Shown piece after piece: positions 1 to 6,417 of a stretch of 32,185 nt of DNA. The position numbers and the translations under genes are program-made. The DNA lies in the IMG/VR virus record IMGVR_UViG_3300019377_000003, positions 1 through 32,185 of that record; one strand, given 5' to 3'. This DNA is from a virus. Within the stretch, counting starts at the first letter, position 1, and every line of letters begins with the position of its first letter. The notes below the pieces were generated by a model. That model was given only the letters and a program-made list of their open reading frames with translations, ran no database searches and was not told the DNA's origin.

Positions 1-135
1 CGCGACGTGCTGAACAAGCGGCGAGATTCGGTTTTCAAACGGGCGCAGTTGTTCAAAAAATCCGCCAGGAAAAATGGCGCCTCGCGCGCGTGGCGCCTCA
101 AGCTGGAGTCTGAGCCGGCTGACTCGAGGTACTGA
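1..135 (+). CDS. C-terminal end of an upstream gene (partial, unknown)
   Basis: Frame 1 is open from the first base and ends at TGA 133-135, giving 44 visible residues rich in Lys and Arg (begins RDVLNKRRDS, ends EPADSRY). The stop lies one base before the ATG of the terminase-small-type gene at 137, the tight spacing seen through the rest of this operon, so I read it as the 3' end of a co-transcribed gene. The basic composition would suit a nucleic-acid-binding protein, but too little is visible to name a family. It also argues against starting the next gene upstream at 74, which would lie inside this frame. Confidence 0.5.
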   Translation, partial: RDVLNKRRDSVFKRAQLFKKSARKNGASRAWRLKLESEPADSRY

Positions 136-136
136 C

Positions 137-553
137 ATGGGTAGCAAAGAGAGCGGACGTCGACCGAAGTACAGCGCTGCGCTGCACGCCAAGCTGATCG
201 AGTACCTCGAAGGCGGTGCGTTCAAAAAGCACGCAGCCAACGCCGTGGGCATCAGCGCCAACACACTCGCCGCGTGGCTCAAGCGAGGCGAAGACGGCGA
301 GGAGCCCTACGCGCAGCTCGCACTCGACGTCGAGAAGGCGATCGCCAAAGACGCTGTGCGCAACCAGCTCATCATCAGCAAGGCCGCTCAGGGCGTGCAC
401 CTGGGCGACTGGAAGGCGGCCGCCTGGAACCTCGAGCGCAAGTTCCCGAAGCTGTACGGCAGCATGGCAGCCGGGCACGAGCTCCCTGTGAGCGACAAGC
501 CCTACAGCCCGTGGAAGCAGCCCGCCGGTGAGACCCCGGAGTCGACCAACTGA
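137..553 (+). CDS. Terminase small subunit-like HTH protein
   Basis: 138 residues. Small terminases bind the packaging site on concatemeric phage DNA and recruit the large subunit. Residues about 8-50 form a helix-turn-helix of homeodomain/transposase type (KHAANAVGISANTLAAWLKR). It is followed by a helical segment and the motif GDWKAAAWNLERKFPKLYG, which I recognise from phage small-terminase-like proteins. The ATG at 137 is chosen over one at 74 because a GAGG box at 126-129 precedes it and the upstream stop is one base away. The stop overlaps the next start (TGATG). It lies two genes before the large terminase. The neighbouring 191-residue HTH protein could instead be the true small subunit, or both may act in packaging. 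Confidence 0.7.
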   Translation: MGSKESGRRPKYSAALHAKLIEYLEGGAFKKHAANAVGISANTLAAWLKRGEDGEEPYAQLALDVEKAIAKDAVRNQLIISKAAQGVHLGDWKAAAWNLERKFPKLYGSMAAGHELPVSDKPYSPWKQPAGETPESTN

Positions 554-1128
554 TGCAGCCGAAGCTCGCCGTCATGCCACCGGTGGTGCGCTCCGAAGGT
601 CAGCGCATGCTGCTGTGCGTGACGGGCTCGCTGCGGGCGATTGCCGCCGAGCTCGGCTGCAAGTCCACGAAGTCGATTCTCGATTGGCGTACTGGTGAGA
701 AGCCCCCTGGCGCAAACGCTCGAGCGCGCATGTGGACCGCCTTCGGCATCCCGGTACGTGCGTGGTCGGTGCAGCCCGGGGGCTCACTCGACGAGCCCCG
801 CTCCACCCCGCTCGAGCTCGCGCAGGCTGCGTCCCCTGTCGGAGCTCCGAGCACGCTCGAGGACTGCCTCGCGCTGCTGAACGTCATCCGCCGTGACCGC
901 AGTCAGCAGGGCCTGATGCCGAGTGAGCGCGTGAAGCTTGCTGATGCCGAGGCACGTATCCTCGGCTTGCGCGCTCGACTCGAGCAGGCCGCGGAGTTCG
1001 CCGAGTCGCGCTACGTGCACGAGCACCCGAGCTGGATACGCCTCAGGCGCGCTATCCTGCACGCACTCGAGCCGCACCCAGCTGCGGCCAAAGCCGTGGT
1101 CGAGGCGCTCGCGAGTCTCAAAGCGTGA
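553..1128 (+). CDS. HTH DNA-binding protein of the packaging operon, possible second small terminase
   Basis: 191 residues. The N-terminal part (about 18-75) is an HTH domain containing SLRAIAAELGC and ending GIPVRAWSVQP. The rest is mainly helical, with a central segment rich in Arg, Leu and Glu (about 100-150) that could mediate oligomerisation. The start overlaps the previous stop as TGATG and the end overlaps the large-terminase GTG, so the three are translationally coupled. The HTH part resembles the small regulator at 4730-4948 (both end GI-x-V-x-AW-x-V-x-P), suggesting one domain used in packaging and in regulation. A role in DNA recognition during packaging is inferred from position and domain; the exact family is not recognised. 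Confidence 0.6.
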   Translation: MQPKLAVMPPVVRSEGQRMLLCVTGSLRAIAAELGCKSTKSILDWRTGEKPPGANARARMWTAFGIPVRAWSVQPGGSLDEPRSTPLELAQAASPVGAPSTLEDCLALLNVIRRDRSQQGLMPSERVKLADAEARILGLRARLEQAAEFAESRYVHEHPSWIRLRRAILHALEPHPAAAKAVVEALASLKA

Positions 1129-2780
1129 CGACGTCGACCAGCACCGAAGTCGCGCGACGCAAGCAGCAGCGCGACGCAGAGCGCACAACGTTCGAGGATG
1201 ACCTGCTGCGCGAGCTGAACGCGCTCGTAGTGCGCATCACGACGCTACGCTGGCCAAATGACCGCTACCAGCATGACCCGGTGGCGTTCTTCAGAGAGAT
1301 CCTGGGCGTCGAGCCGTGGTCCGAACAGATCAAGATCATCGAGGCCGTGCGCGACCACCCACGCGTCGCAGTGTGCAGCGGTCACAAGACGGGTAAGAGC
1401 CTAAGCATCGCGGGGCTCGCGCTGTGGTTCTACTGCAGCTTCACCGATGCGCGTGCCGTCATGAGCAGCACCACCTCGCGCCAGGTCGATCAGATCCTGT
1501 GGCGCGAGCTCCGCATGGTGCGAGCTCGCTCCGGCCGCTGCGTCTCGTGCAAGCGTGCCGATCCGGACGGCCTCATCATCCCGCGCCCGTGCCCGCACAG
1601 CGCGCTCATCGACGGCGAGCAGGGCGACTTGGCGAGGACCGGCCTGAAGGCGACCGACTTCCGCGAGGTGGTCGGCTTCACGGCGAGAGAGGCCGAAGCA
1701 GTTGCGGGTATTTCCGGCCGGCACCTGCTGTTTCTGTTCGACGAGGCGTCTGGCATCCCAGATGCGATCTACGAAGCAACCGAGGGCAACCGCGCCGGCG
1801 GCGCCCGCATCCTGCTCGCCGGCAACGGCACCCGGAACGAGGGCGAGTTTTTCGAGGCGTTCACCTCGAAGGCGCACATCTACAAGACGATTCGCGTCTC
1901 GAGCGAGACCACACCCAATGTCGTGCAGGGTCGCGATGTCATACCGGGGCTCGCGACGCGCGCGTGGATCACCGAGAAGAAACTCGAGTGGGGCGAGGAG
2001 TCGCCTCTGTACAAGGTGCGCGTCAAGGGCCAGCACGCGACGCACGAGGCTGGCAAGATCTTCTCGCTGCATGTGATTGGCCTCGCCGAGCAGCGCTGGT
2101 CCGATACGCCCGACGCAGGGCGCCTTTCTATCGGCCTCGACCCTGCGGGCGAGTCAGGCACCGGGGACGAGAGTGCATTCAGCATCCGACGCGGCTTGAA
2201 GCAGCTCGCGCTTCGGACGTTTCGCGGCCTCAACGTCGAGCAGCACCTGGTGCAGCTGCTGCTTCTCATCGCGGCGTTCAAGCTGCCGCGCGAGACTCCG
2301 ATCGTAGTCTTTGACCGTGAGGGCACCGTGGGTGCGGAGCTCTACGGCACGCTGCGCGCGTATGTCGACAACGACACGCCCGCGTTCGAGCTCGTCGCGA
2401 TGCGCTCGAGCGACAAAGCGTTGCGGCAGCCCAAGGTGTATGACCGCATGCGCGACGAGCTCGCCGGCAATCTCGAGAGCTGGATTCGCGACGGCGGCGC
2501 TATCGTCGAAGACACCAAGCTCGAAAAGGACCTGCACGCGCTCGAGTGGAAGCAAGCGGTCAACGGCAAGCTCAAGCTCACGCCGAAAGACGTCCTGCGC
2601 AAGATGCTGGGCCGCTCGCCCGACCGCTACGACGCGACGACGCTCAGCGTGTGGGAACCGCTCAGCCTCGGTGAGGATGTCGAGCTCCCTCCGAGTGCTC
2701 GGCAGGCGCTGTCGGGCGAGGATGCTTACTCAGAGCCGATCATGGACCCGTACGCCGGTGCGTCCACGTGGAAGCGCTAG
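1125..2780 (+). CDS. Terminase large subunit (packaging ATPase and nuclease)
   Basis: 551 residues, normal for the family. It powers DNA translocation into the prohead and cuts the concatemer. Walker A is SGHKTGKS (85-92) and Walker B is LLFLFDEA (201-208), whose last acidic residue would be the catalytic Glu. The C-terminal RNase H-like nuclease shows GLDPAGE (D339), VFDREG (D397) and RYDATT (D503), plausible metal ligands. An unusual insert between Walker A and B carries C139, C142, C156 and H158, a possible zinc knuckle. The GTG start overlaps the upstream stop (GTGA). The TAG stop overlaps by four bases the end of the leftward gene at 2777. The GHKTGKS type of Walker A is found in Mu gp28-related and similar terminases. 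Confidence 0.93.
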   Translation: MTTSTSTEVARRKQQRDAERTTFEDDLLRELNALVVRITTLRWPNDRYQHDPVAFFREILGVEPWSEQIKIIEAVRDHPRVAVCSGHKTGKSLSIAGLALWFYCSFTDARAVMSSTTSRQVDQILWRELRMVRARSGRCVSCKRADPDGLIIPRPCPHSALIDGEQGDLARTGLKATDFREVVGFTAREAEAVAGISGRHLLFLFDEASGIPDAIYEATEGNRAGGARILLAGNGTRNEGEFFEAFTSKAHIYKTIRVSSETTPNVVQGRDVIPGLATRAWITEKKLEWGEESPLYKVRVKGQHATHEAGKIFSLHVIGLAEQRWSDTPDAGRLSIGLDPAGESGTGDESAFSIRRGLKQLALRTFRGLNVEQHLVQLLLLIAAFKLPRETPIVVFDREGTVGAELYGTLRAYVDNDTPAFELVAMRSSDKALRQPKVYDRMRDELAGNLESWIRDGGAIVEDTKLEKDLHALEWKQAVNGKLKLTPKDVLRKMLGRSPDRYDATTLSVWEPLSLGEDVELPPSARQALSGEDAYSEPIMDPYAGASTWKR

Positions 2781-3208
2781 TCTCTGGCCAGGGCTTGCAG
2801 AGTCGTTTCGAGCGACTCGTGCTTGGCGAGCCACTCGCGGTAGTGCCACGGCGCGAAGCCTTCGGCGTCGACCTCCTCGGCAAACTCAATCCACATAATC
2901 AGCTCTCGGCATAGCGCGCTGCGCAGGCCGCCGCACTCGCCCACCGTGCTCAGGCGCTCGTCATCGGCGAAGCGAGACACCTCGTCAGCTATCAGCAGCG
3001 CCGTCGCGAATGACGCGCACGCCGAGACGCCGCATGCGCCTGCTTCGATTATCCACAGACCCGCGAGCGGGACGTCGCCGAGAGCGCCGGTCGCGTACTC
3101 GTCGATGAATGCAGCACGCACAAATAGGTGCCCGACTGCGAGCCCGCGTGCGATACGCGGCGCAGCGTTGTCAAAACATACGAAGCGTGCGTCGGGTAAG
3201 TTCAACAC
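2777..3208 (-). CDS. Hypothetical protein, end of the leftward cassette
   Basis: 143 residues from GTG at 3208. This start has a GGAGGG box (complement of 3214-3219) five bases upstream; a longer frame to 3259 would run through the inverted repeat at 3230-3266 and is less likely. The protein has a hydrophobic Ala/Gly-rich middle (LAGLWIIEAGACGVSACASF) that could be a buried helix or a weak membrane segment, and an acidic, aromatic end (EEVDAEGFAPWHYREWLAKH). Seven cysteines are scattered without a zinc motif. It is the last gene of a leftward set inside the late region and converges tail-to-tail with the large terminase. No family recognised and no function can be given. Confidence 0.6.
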   Translation of the reverse strand: MLNLPDARFVCFDNAAPRIARGLAVGHLFVRAAFIDEYATGALGDVPLAGLWIIEAGACGVSACASFATALLIADEVSRFADDERLSTVGECGGLRSALCRELIMWIEFAEEVDAEGFAPWHYREWLAKHESLETTLQALARD

Positions 3209-3213
3209 GCATT

Positions 3214-3219
3214 CCCTCC
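3214..3219 (-). promoter_or_regulatory. Shine-Dalgarno box deciding the GTG start at 3208
   Basis: On the minus strand the sequence reads GGAGGG-AATGC-GTG. It is a strong ribosome-binding site at five-base spacing, and fixes the start of the 143-residue protein at a GTG rather than at a farther upstream codon. Confidence 0.6.
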
Positions 3220-3229
3220 GAACCCGGTG

Positions 3230-3266
3230 CCCGGCTGTGCGACGCGCCACCCGCCGCACAGCCGGG
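3230..3266. terminator. Perfect 12-bp inverted repeat, possible terminator or attenuator
   Basis: The arms cccggctgtgcg (3230-3241) and cgcacagccggg (3255-3266) are exact reverse complements around a 13-base loop. The element lies between two leftward genes (117 and 143 residues), just upstream of the ribosome-binding site of the second. No T-run follows on either strand, so it is not a classical intrinsic terminator. It could act as an attenuator, an mRNA-stabilising hairpin or a protein-binding site. The repeat itself is seen directly; its role is inference. Confidence 0.45.
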
Positions 3267-3281
3267 TCTTCGGAGTAGCTG

Positions 3282-3635
3282 TTACTTGCGCGATGCTTTC
3301 GCTGGCATCTCCTCGCCTCGGGCGCGAGCGTTGGCTTCGCTGCTGCTGTCGTTGCTGTGTACTCGCTGAGCAGCGTCGTATTCGCTCGACGCCGCGTGCT
3401 GCTGCTGTTGCGGAGCGTGCTCAGGCAGTGTCGACTCGAACGGTACGTCTGCTGCTTTCGCTTTCGGATATGCCGACGTTAGCGGCTGTAGCGCCGTCGG
3501 CGTTGTCGGTGATGACAGCGATGTCACTGCTGCTTCGAGAGCAGCCTGTACGTCGCCGCTCGTGTTGATCGGTCGCCCTGCTTTGATGTCGTCGAGCAGC
3601 CCGCGGATCAGTCGTGCGTGTTCTGCGATTGCCAT
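3282..3635 (-). CDS. Hypothetical protein with low-complexity C-terminal half
   Basis: 117 residues. The N-terminal 45 residues look folded and helical (MAIAEHARLIRGLLDDIKAG, then DVQAALEAAVTSL). The remainder is Ser/Pro/Gln/Ala-rich with a run of four Gln and a basic end (MPAKASRK), probably disordered. An AAGAAGGGTG purine stretch lies upstream of the ATG. It is in the leftward cassette, after a 38-base gap from the zinc-ribbon gene. The frame is supported by spacing and the ordered N-terminus; opposite-strand frames here are Arg/Ser-rich shadows. No family recognised. Confidence 0.55.
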   Translation of the reverse strand: MAIAEHARLIRGLLDDIKAGRPINTSGDVQAALEAAVTSLSSPTTPTALQPLTSAYPKAKAADVPFESTLPEHAPQQQQHAASSEYDAAQRVHSNDSSSEANARARGEEMPAKASRK

Positions 3636-3673
3636 AGTCCGTCACCCTTCTTTGTCGTGTCGGTTGTTTGATG

Positions 3674-3961
3674 TCACCCTCGTGCGTCGCGAAAAAACTG
3701 ACGCAAGTTGCCGATGCCCTTGTAGCCGCAGTGGCCGCACTCGATGCGCGGCCACTCGAGCTGCGATTGCGCTCGCATCGTCAGTGCTTCGTTGTGCGAG
3801 AGCTCGCGCGCGATGTGACCGCACGAACTGCAGAACAGCTCAGCGCGATCGAAGCCGTGTCCCATGCACGTGTCGACTTGCTTGCGCAGCGTATCGCGCT
3901 CGACGATCAGCGCGTCACGCTCCGCACGCAACTCTCGTAACGCCTCGAGCTCGTCGCTCAT
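3674..3961 (-). CDS. Small coiled-coil zinc-ribbon-like protein
   Basis: 95 residues. Residues 1-32 form a charged heptad-rich helix (LEALRELRAERDALIVERDT), likely a coiled coil. Two Cys pairs follow, CSSCGH and CGHCGYKG, separated by about 30 residues; together they could bind one zinc ion as a zinc ribbon. Its start overlaps the stop of the 82-residue gene (ATGA), showing translation coupling in the leftward cassette. Zinc ribbons in small phage proteins often mediate DNA, RNA or protein contact; the partner here is unknown. The layout of a coiled coil plus a zinc ribbon would fit a small dimeric regulator or inhibitor, but this is inference only. Confidence 0.65.
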   Translation of the reverse strand: MSDELEALRELRAERDALIVERDTLRKQVDTCMGHGFDRAELFCSSCGHIARELSHNEALTMRAQSQLEWPRIECGHCGYKGIGNLRQFFRDARG

Positions 3962-4206
3962 GACTGGTCCTTGTCGGGTAGCCGGGAGATCTCTCGCGCG
4001 AGGACCCGCACCTCTACGAGTACAGCTTCGATCTGTGCTTCAGATGGGTCGACGCTCGCGGCTCTCACGCACGCCTCGGATACCACGCACAGCGCAGCGA
4101 ACGTCAGCATGGTGTGCGGCGGCAAGCCTGATCGCTGGCACAACTCCGCCGCAGCATCGAACACGTGCTTCGAGATGTGCAGTTCGTGAAGGTTGATCGT
4201 CGTCAT
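3958..4206 (-). CDS. Small helical hypothetical protein
   Basis: 82 residues, mostly helical by eye. The N-terminal part (LHELHISKHVFDAAAELCQR) is followed by a small-residue helix (MLTFAALCVVSEACVRAAS) and an amphipathic acidic/basic helix (EAQIEAVLVEVRVLAREI). It is coupled to both neighbours by ATGA overlaps (start within 4203-4206, stop within 3958-3961), so the three genes form one transcription unit. No family recognised and no catalytic motif seen. Confidence 0.6.
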   Translation of the reverse strand: MTTINLHELHISKHVFDAAAELCQRSGLPPHTMLTFAALCVVSEACVRAASVDPSEAQIEAVLVEVRVLAREISRLPDKDQS

Positions 4207-4661
4207 ACGCTTGGCTCCCGCTCTAGTAGCATCAGCACAGACGTCGCGAATGTCACGCCGTCACCCGCAGTCATGATCAGTTCGCCCGCGAGACCGCCAC
4301 GCGACCAGACTCGCACATGATCGTGCGCGCCGAACGTGGTCACAGCTGCTGAGCTCACGAGGAGCTCGCTGCGCGACTCGACTGCTGGCGGCGCGTTCGG
4401 CGCGTCGAACCATCGTTCGGCGCTGACGTTACCGAGTCGGCTCTCTTGTTGAAGTATCTTCGCTGCGGTCGCGCGCACGATGCGCAGCGTCTCGCTGGTG
4501 CTCTCGTGCGATGCAAAGACAAGCACCTCGAGAGTAGGGCTGACGCGGTCATACACCCACGTCATGACGCCCCAGCCTGCGGGCAAGTACGACTGAAGTT
4601 TGTCGAGTAGCGCGCTTGTGCGCTCGACCACCTTCGCGTCGAGCTGATTTTGAGTCGACAT
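4203..4661 (-). CDS. Hypothetical protein, first gene of the leftward cassette
   Basis: 152 residues. It appears globular with a mixed alpha/beta pattern: an N-terminal helix (KVVERTSALLDKLQSYLPAG), alternating hydrophobic strands (WGVMTWVYD, LEVLVFASHE), a middle helix, then further strands ending in an amphipathic helix (SVLMLLEREPSV). There is no signal peptide or membrane segment. It is the promoter-proximal gene of the leftward set, and its start lies 68 bases from the divergent HTH gene, with the TAAAGC-GT-GCTTTA inverted repeat between them. The ribosome-binding site is weak. The family is not recognised; position suggests that the divergent HTH protein regulates it. Confidence 0.6.
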   Translation of the reverse strand: MSTQNQLDAKVVERTSALLDKLQSYLPAGWGVMTWVYDRVSPTLEVLVFASHESTSETLRIVRATAAKILQQESRLGNVSAERWFDAPNAPPAVESRSELLVSSAAVTTFGAHDHVRVWSRGGLAGELIMTAGDGVTFATSVLMLLEREPSV

Positions 4662-4694
4662 GCCGAGCGTGGTACGCCCTCTGCGGGGTCGTTG

Positions 4695-4708
4695 TAAAGC
4701 GTGCTTTA
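4695..4708. promoter_or_regulatory. Inverted repeat TAAAGC-GT-GCTTTA, candidate operator
   Basis: A perfect 6-bp inverted repeat with a 2-bp centre lies in the gap between the leftward cassette (start 4661) and the rightward HTH gene (start 4730). It is AT-rich against a GC-rich background and sits where both divergent promoters must be. This is the classic placement for the operator of an autoregulated HTH protein. Which protein binds is inferred; no clear -35/-10 pair could be assigned. Confidence 0.5.
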
Positions 4709-4729
4709 TGCGCGCACGATGATCGGCTC

Positions 4730-4948
4730 ATGACGCAAGGTCGGCTCTCGCTCCTGGCGGTACTGCAGCGCACCACGGCGCGCGAGGTCGCAGCACGCTG
4801 CCAGGTCTCGCCGACGCGTGTGTCTGAGTGGGCGTCGGGCTTGTGTTTGCCGGCACTTGCATCACGCGAGCGCCTCGCGCGCATCTACGGCATTCGTGTT
4901 GAAGCGTGGCGTGTGGCGCCCGTGGCGAGTTTCGGTCGCCTGCGCTAG
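4730..4948 (+). CDS. Small HTH transcriptional regulator (XRE/Cro-like)
   Basis: 72 residues, essentially only an HTH domain: REVAARCQVSPTRVSEWASG gives helix 2, turn and recognition helix, and GIRVEAWRVAP closes the domain. The ATG at 4730 is the first methionine that leaves only the domain; an in-frame upstream extension to 4616 would overlap the divergent gene and is Arg-rich. It is transcribed away from the leftward cassette and a perfect inverted repeat lies 22 bases before the start, so autoregulation and control of 4661-2777 are likely. The domain resembles the N-terminus of the packaging protein at 553-1128. A Cro-like repressor role is inferred. Confidence 0.65.
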   Translation: MTQGRLSLLAVLQRTTAREVAARCQVSPTRVSEWASGLCLPALASRERLARIYGIRVEAWRVAPVASFGRLR

Positions 4949-4957
4949 TTCCGCCAG

Positions 4958-4989
4958 CTAGCTCGCGCCACGTGGTCTAGCTCGGCGCC
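4958..4989 (+). repeat. Direct repeat CTAGCTCG(G)CGCC before the portal gene
   Basis: CTAGCTCGCGCC (4958-4969) recurs as CTAGCTCGGCGCC (4977-4989), 19 bases apart, ending immediately before the portal GTG. A third CTAG is at 4945, in the stop codon of the HTH gene. CTAG is usually rare in bacterial and phage DNA, so three within 36 bases stand out. They may be a binding site for a regulator of the head operon, or chance. Confidence 0.3.
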
Positions 4990-6417
4990 GTGAGTCTGTT
5001 CAGCAATGTCGCGGCCGCTACGGCTGCACTGCTCGGCCGCTCTGCATACCAGGCAGCGCAACCGTCGCCGTTCGGTGGCGAGATCGATGACGACGACGTC
5101 GGGCGCATTCGTCGCTTGATGGGCGGACAGATCCAGCCGCTCGCACAGTCGCAGACGCGCTGGTACCTGTCCGATCTCGAGATGGCGGAGTACGCCGCCG
5201 ACGCGGGTGAGATCGCGCCGGCAGCTCGCCTCATGCGTGCAGCGCGCAAAGACGGGCGCCTGTCTGGTGTGCTCTCGACACGCACGGGTGGCCTTGTGCG
5301 TTTGCCGAAGCGCTTCACGGGGGACGCTGAAGTTGTTGCTGCGCTCGAGCTCGGCCACGAGGAGTATGACGCGAGCGTGCGCAGCGTTTTCGAGGAGATG
5401 TTCCCCTCGACCGAGCTCGCGCTGATGGCTGCGGACGGCGTTCTGTTAGGTGTTGCTGTGGGCGAGCTCGTGCCCGTCGAAGGTCGAGACTACCCGGTGT
5501 TAGTTCGACTCGATCCGGAGTTTCTGATCTACCGCTGGAATGAAAACCGCTGGTACTTCAGATCGATCGCCGGAACGCTGCCGATCACTCCTGGTGATGG
5601 TCGATGGATCTTACACACGCCAGGCGGGCGCATGGTCCCGTGGCAGCACGGCTTGTGGCGCGCGATCGGCCGTTCGTACATCCGGAAGGAACACGCGCAG
5701 CTTCACAAAGATAACTACGAGGCGAAGCTTGCGAACGCTGCGCGCGTTGCGGTCTCGCCCCAGGGCGCGGGCGAGTTCCAGAAGGAGTCTTGGTATCAGA
5801 AGGTGATGGCGTGGGGCATCAACACGACTTTCGCGATGACGCCCGGTTACGATGTGAAGTTGGTCGAGTCAAATGGCCGCGGCTGGGAAGCGTTCGATAC
5901 GACGATCAGTGAGTGCAACCTCGACGCGATTATCGCTATCGCCGGGCAAGAGGTCACAACGACTGGCGGCGCGGGCTTCCAGAACAGCGACATCCACAAA
6001 ACGATCCGCGCTGATTTGATCAAGGACACTGCAGACGGCCTCGCGAATACGCTCAACACGCAGGGCATTCCGGTGTTCGTTGCGTTGCGCTGGGGCATCG
6101 CCGCGATCGAGTCGCGCGCCTGCATCGTCGAGTGGGATGTTACGCCGCCGAAGGATCGCAACGCTGAGGCGCTGTCGCTCGTCACCACCGCGAACGCAAT
6201 CACGACACTCACTGCGGCGTGTCAAGCTGCTGGCCTTGAGCTTGACGTGCGTGCGCTGTGCGTGCGCTTCGCGGTGCCGCTTGTCGGTGATGGTGCATCG
6301 CAACCGCTTGCCGCAGTTGCTCCGCGTGAGCCGCTGCGCTTGGTGCCCGACGAAGACGAGAACGAGGATGACGACAGCGCCGAGTTCGAGGACGACGAAG
6401 ACGAGGTCGCAGCGTGA
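4990..6417 (+). CDS. Portal protein, DUF935 family (Mu gp29-like)
   Basis: 475 residues. The portal dodecamer forms the vertex through which DNA enters and leaves the head. The body matches the DUF935 pattern: IRRLMGGQIQPLAQSQTRWY near the N-terminus, LMRAARKDGRLSGVLSTRTG in the middle, and the AGQEVTTTGGAGFQNSDIHK segment near residue 330. The last 25 residues are very acidic (Asp/Glu-rich, about 450-475), which is not typical of Mu gp29 as I know it. It starts with GTG at 4990 after a poor ribosome-binding site, and its stop overlaps the protease start (ATGA). The separation from the large terminase by the leftward cassette is unusual, since these genes are normally adjacent. Confidence 0.88.
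   Translation: MSLFSNVAAATAALLGRSAYQAAQPSPFGGEIDDDDVGRIRRLMGGQIQPLAQSQTRWYLSDLEMAEYAADAGEIAPAARLMRAARKDGRLSGVLSTRTGGLVRLPKRFTGDAEVVAALELGHEEYDASVRSVFEEMFPSTELALMAADGVLLGVAVGELVPVEGRDYPVLVRLDPEFLIYRWNENRWYFRSIAGTLPITPGDGRWILHTPGGRMVPWQHGLWRAIGRSYIRKEHAQLHKDNYEAKLANAARVAVSPQGAGEFQKESWYQKVMAWGINTTFAMTPGYDVKLVESNGRGWEAFDTTISECNLDAIIAIAGQEVTTTGGAGFQNSDIHKTIRADLIKDTADGLANTLNTQGIPVFVALRWGIAAIESRACIVEWDVTPPKDRNAEALSLVTTANAITTLTAACQAAGLELDVRALCVRFAVPLVGDGASQPLAAVAPREPLRLVPDEDENEDDDSAEFEDDEDEVAA

Noticed and set aside
74-136. Upstream start for the first terminase-small-type gene
   Set aside because: It would overlap the end of the upstream frame; the ATG at 137 has a GAGG box and tight coupling.
1401-2314. 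Long alternative frames on both strands within the large terminase
   Set aside because: Both are Arg-rich shadows; the terminase frame carries Walker and nuclease motifs.
2946-3963. Rightward frames opposite the leftward cassette
   Set aside because: Arg/Ser/Ala-rich shadows; the leftward frames have ATGA overlaps, ribosome-binding sites and a zinc-ribbon pattern.
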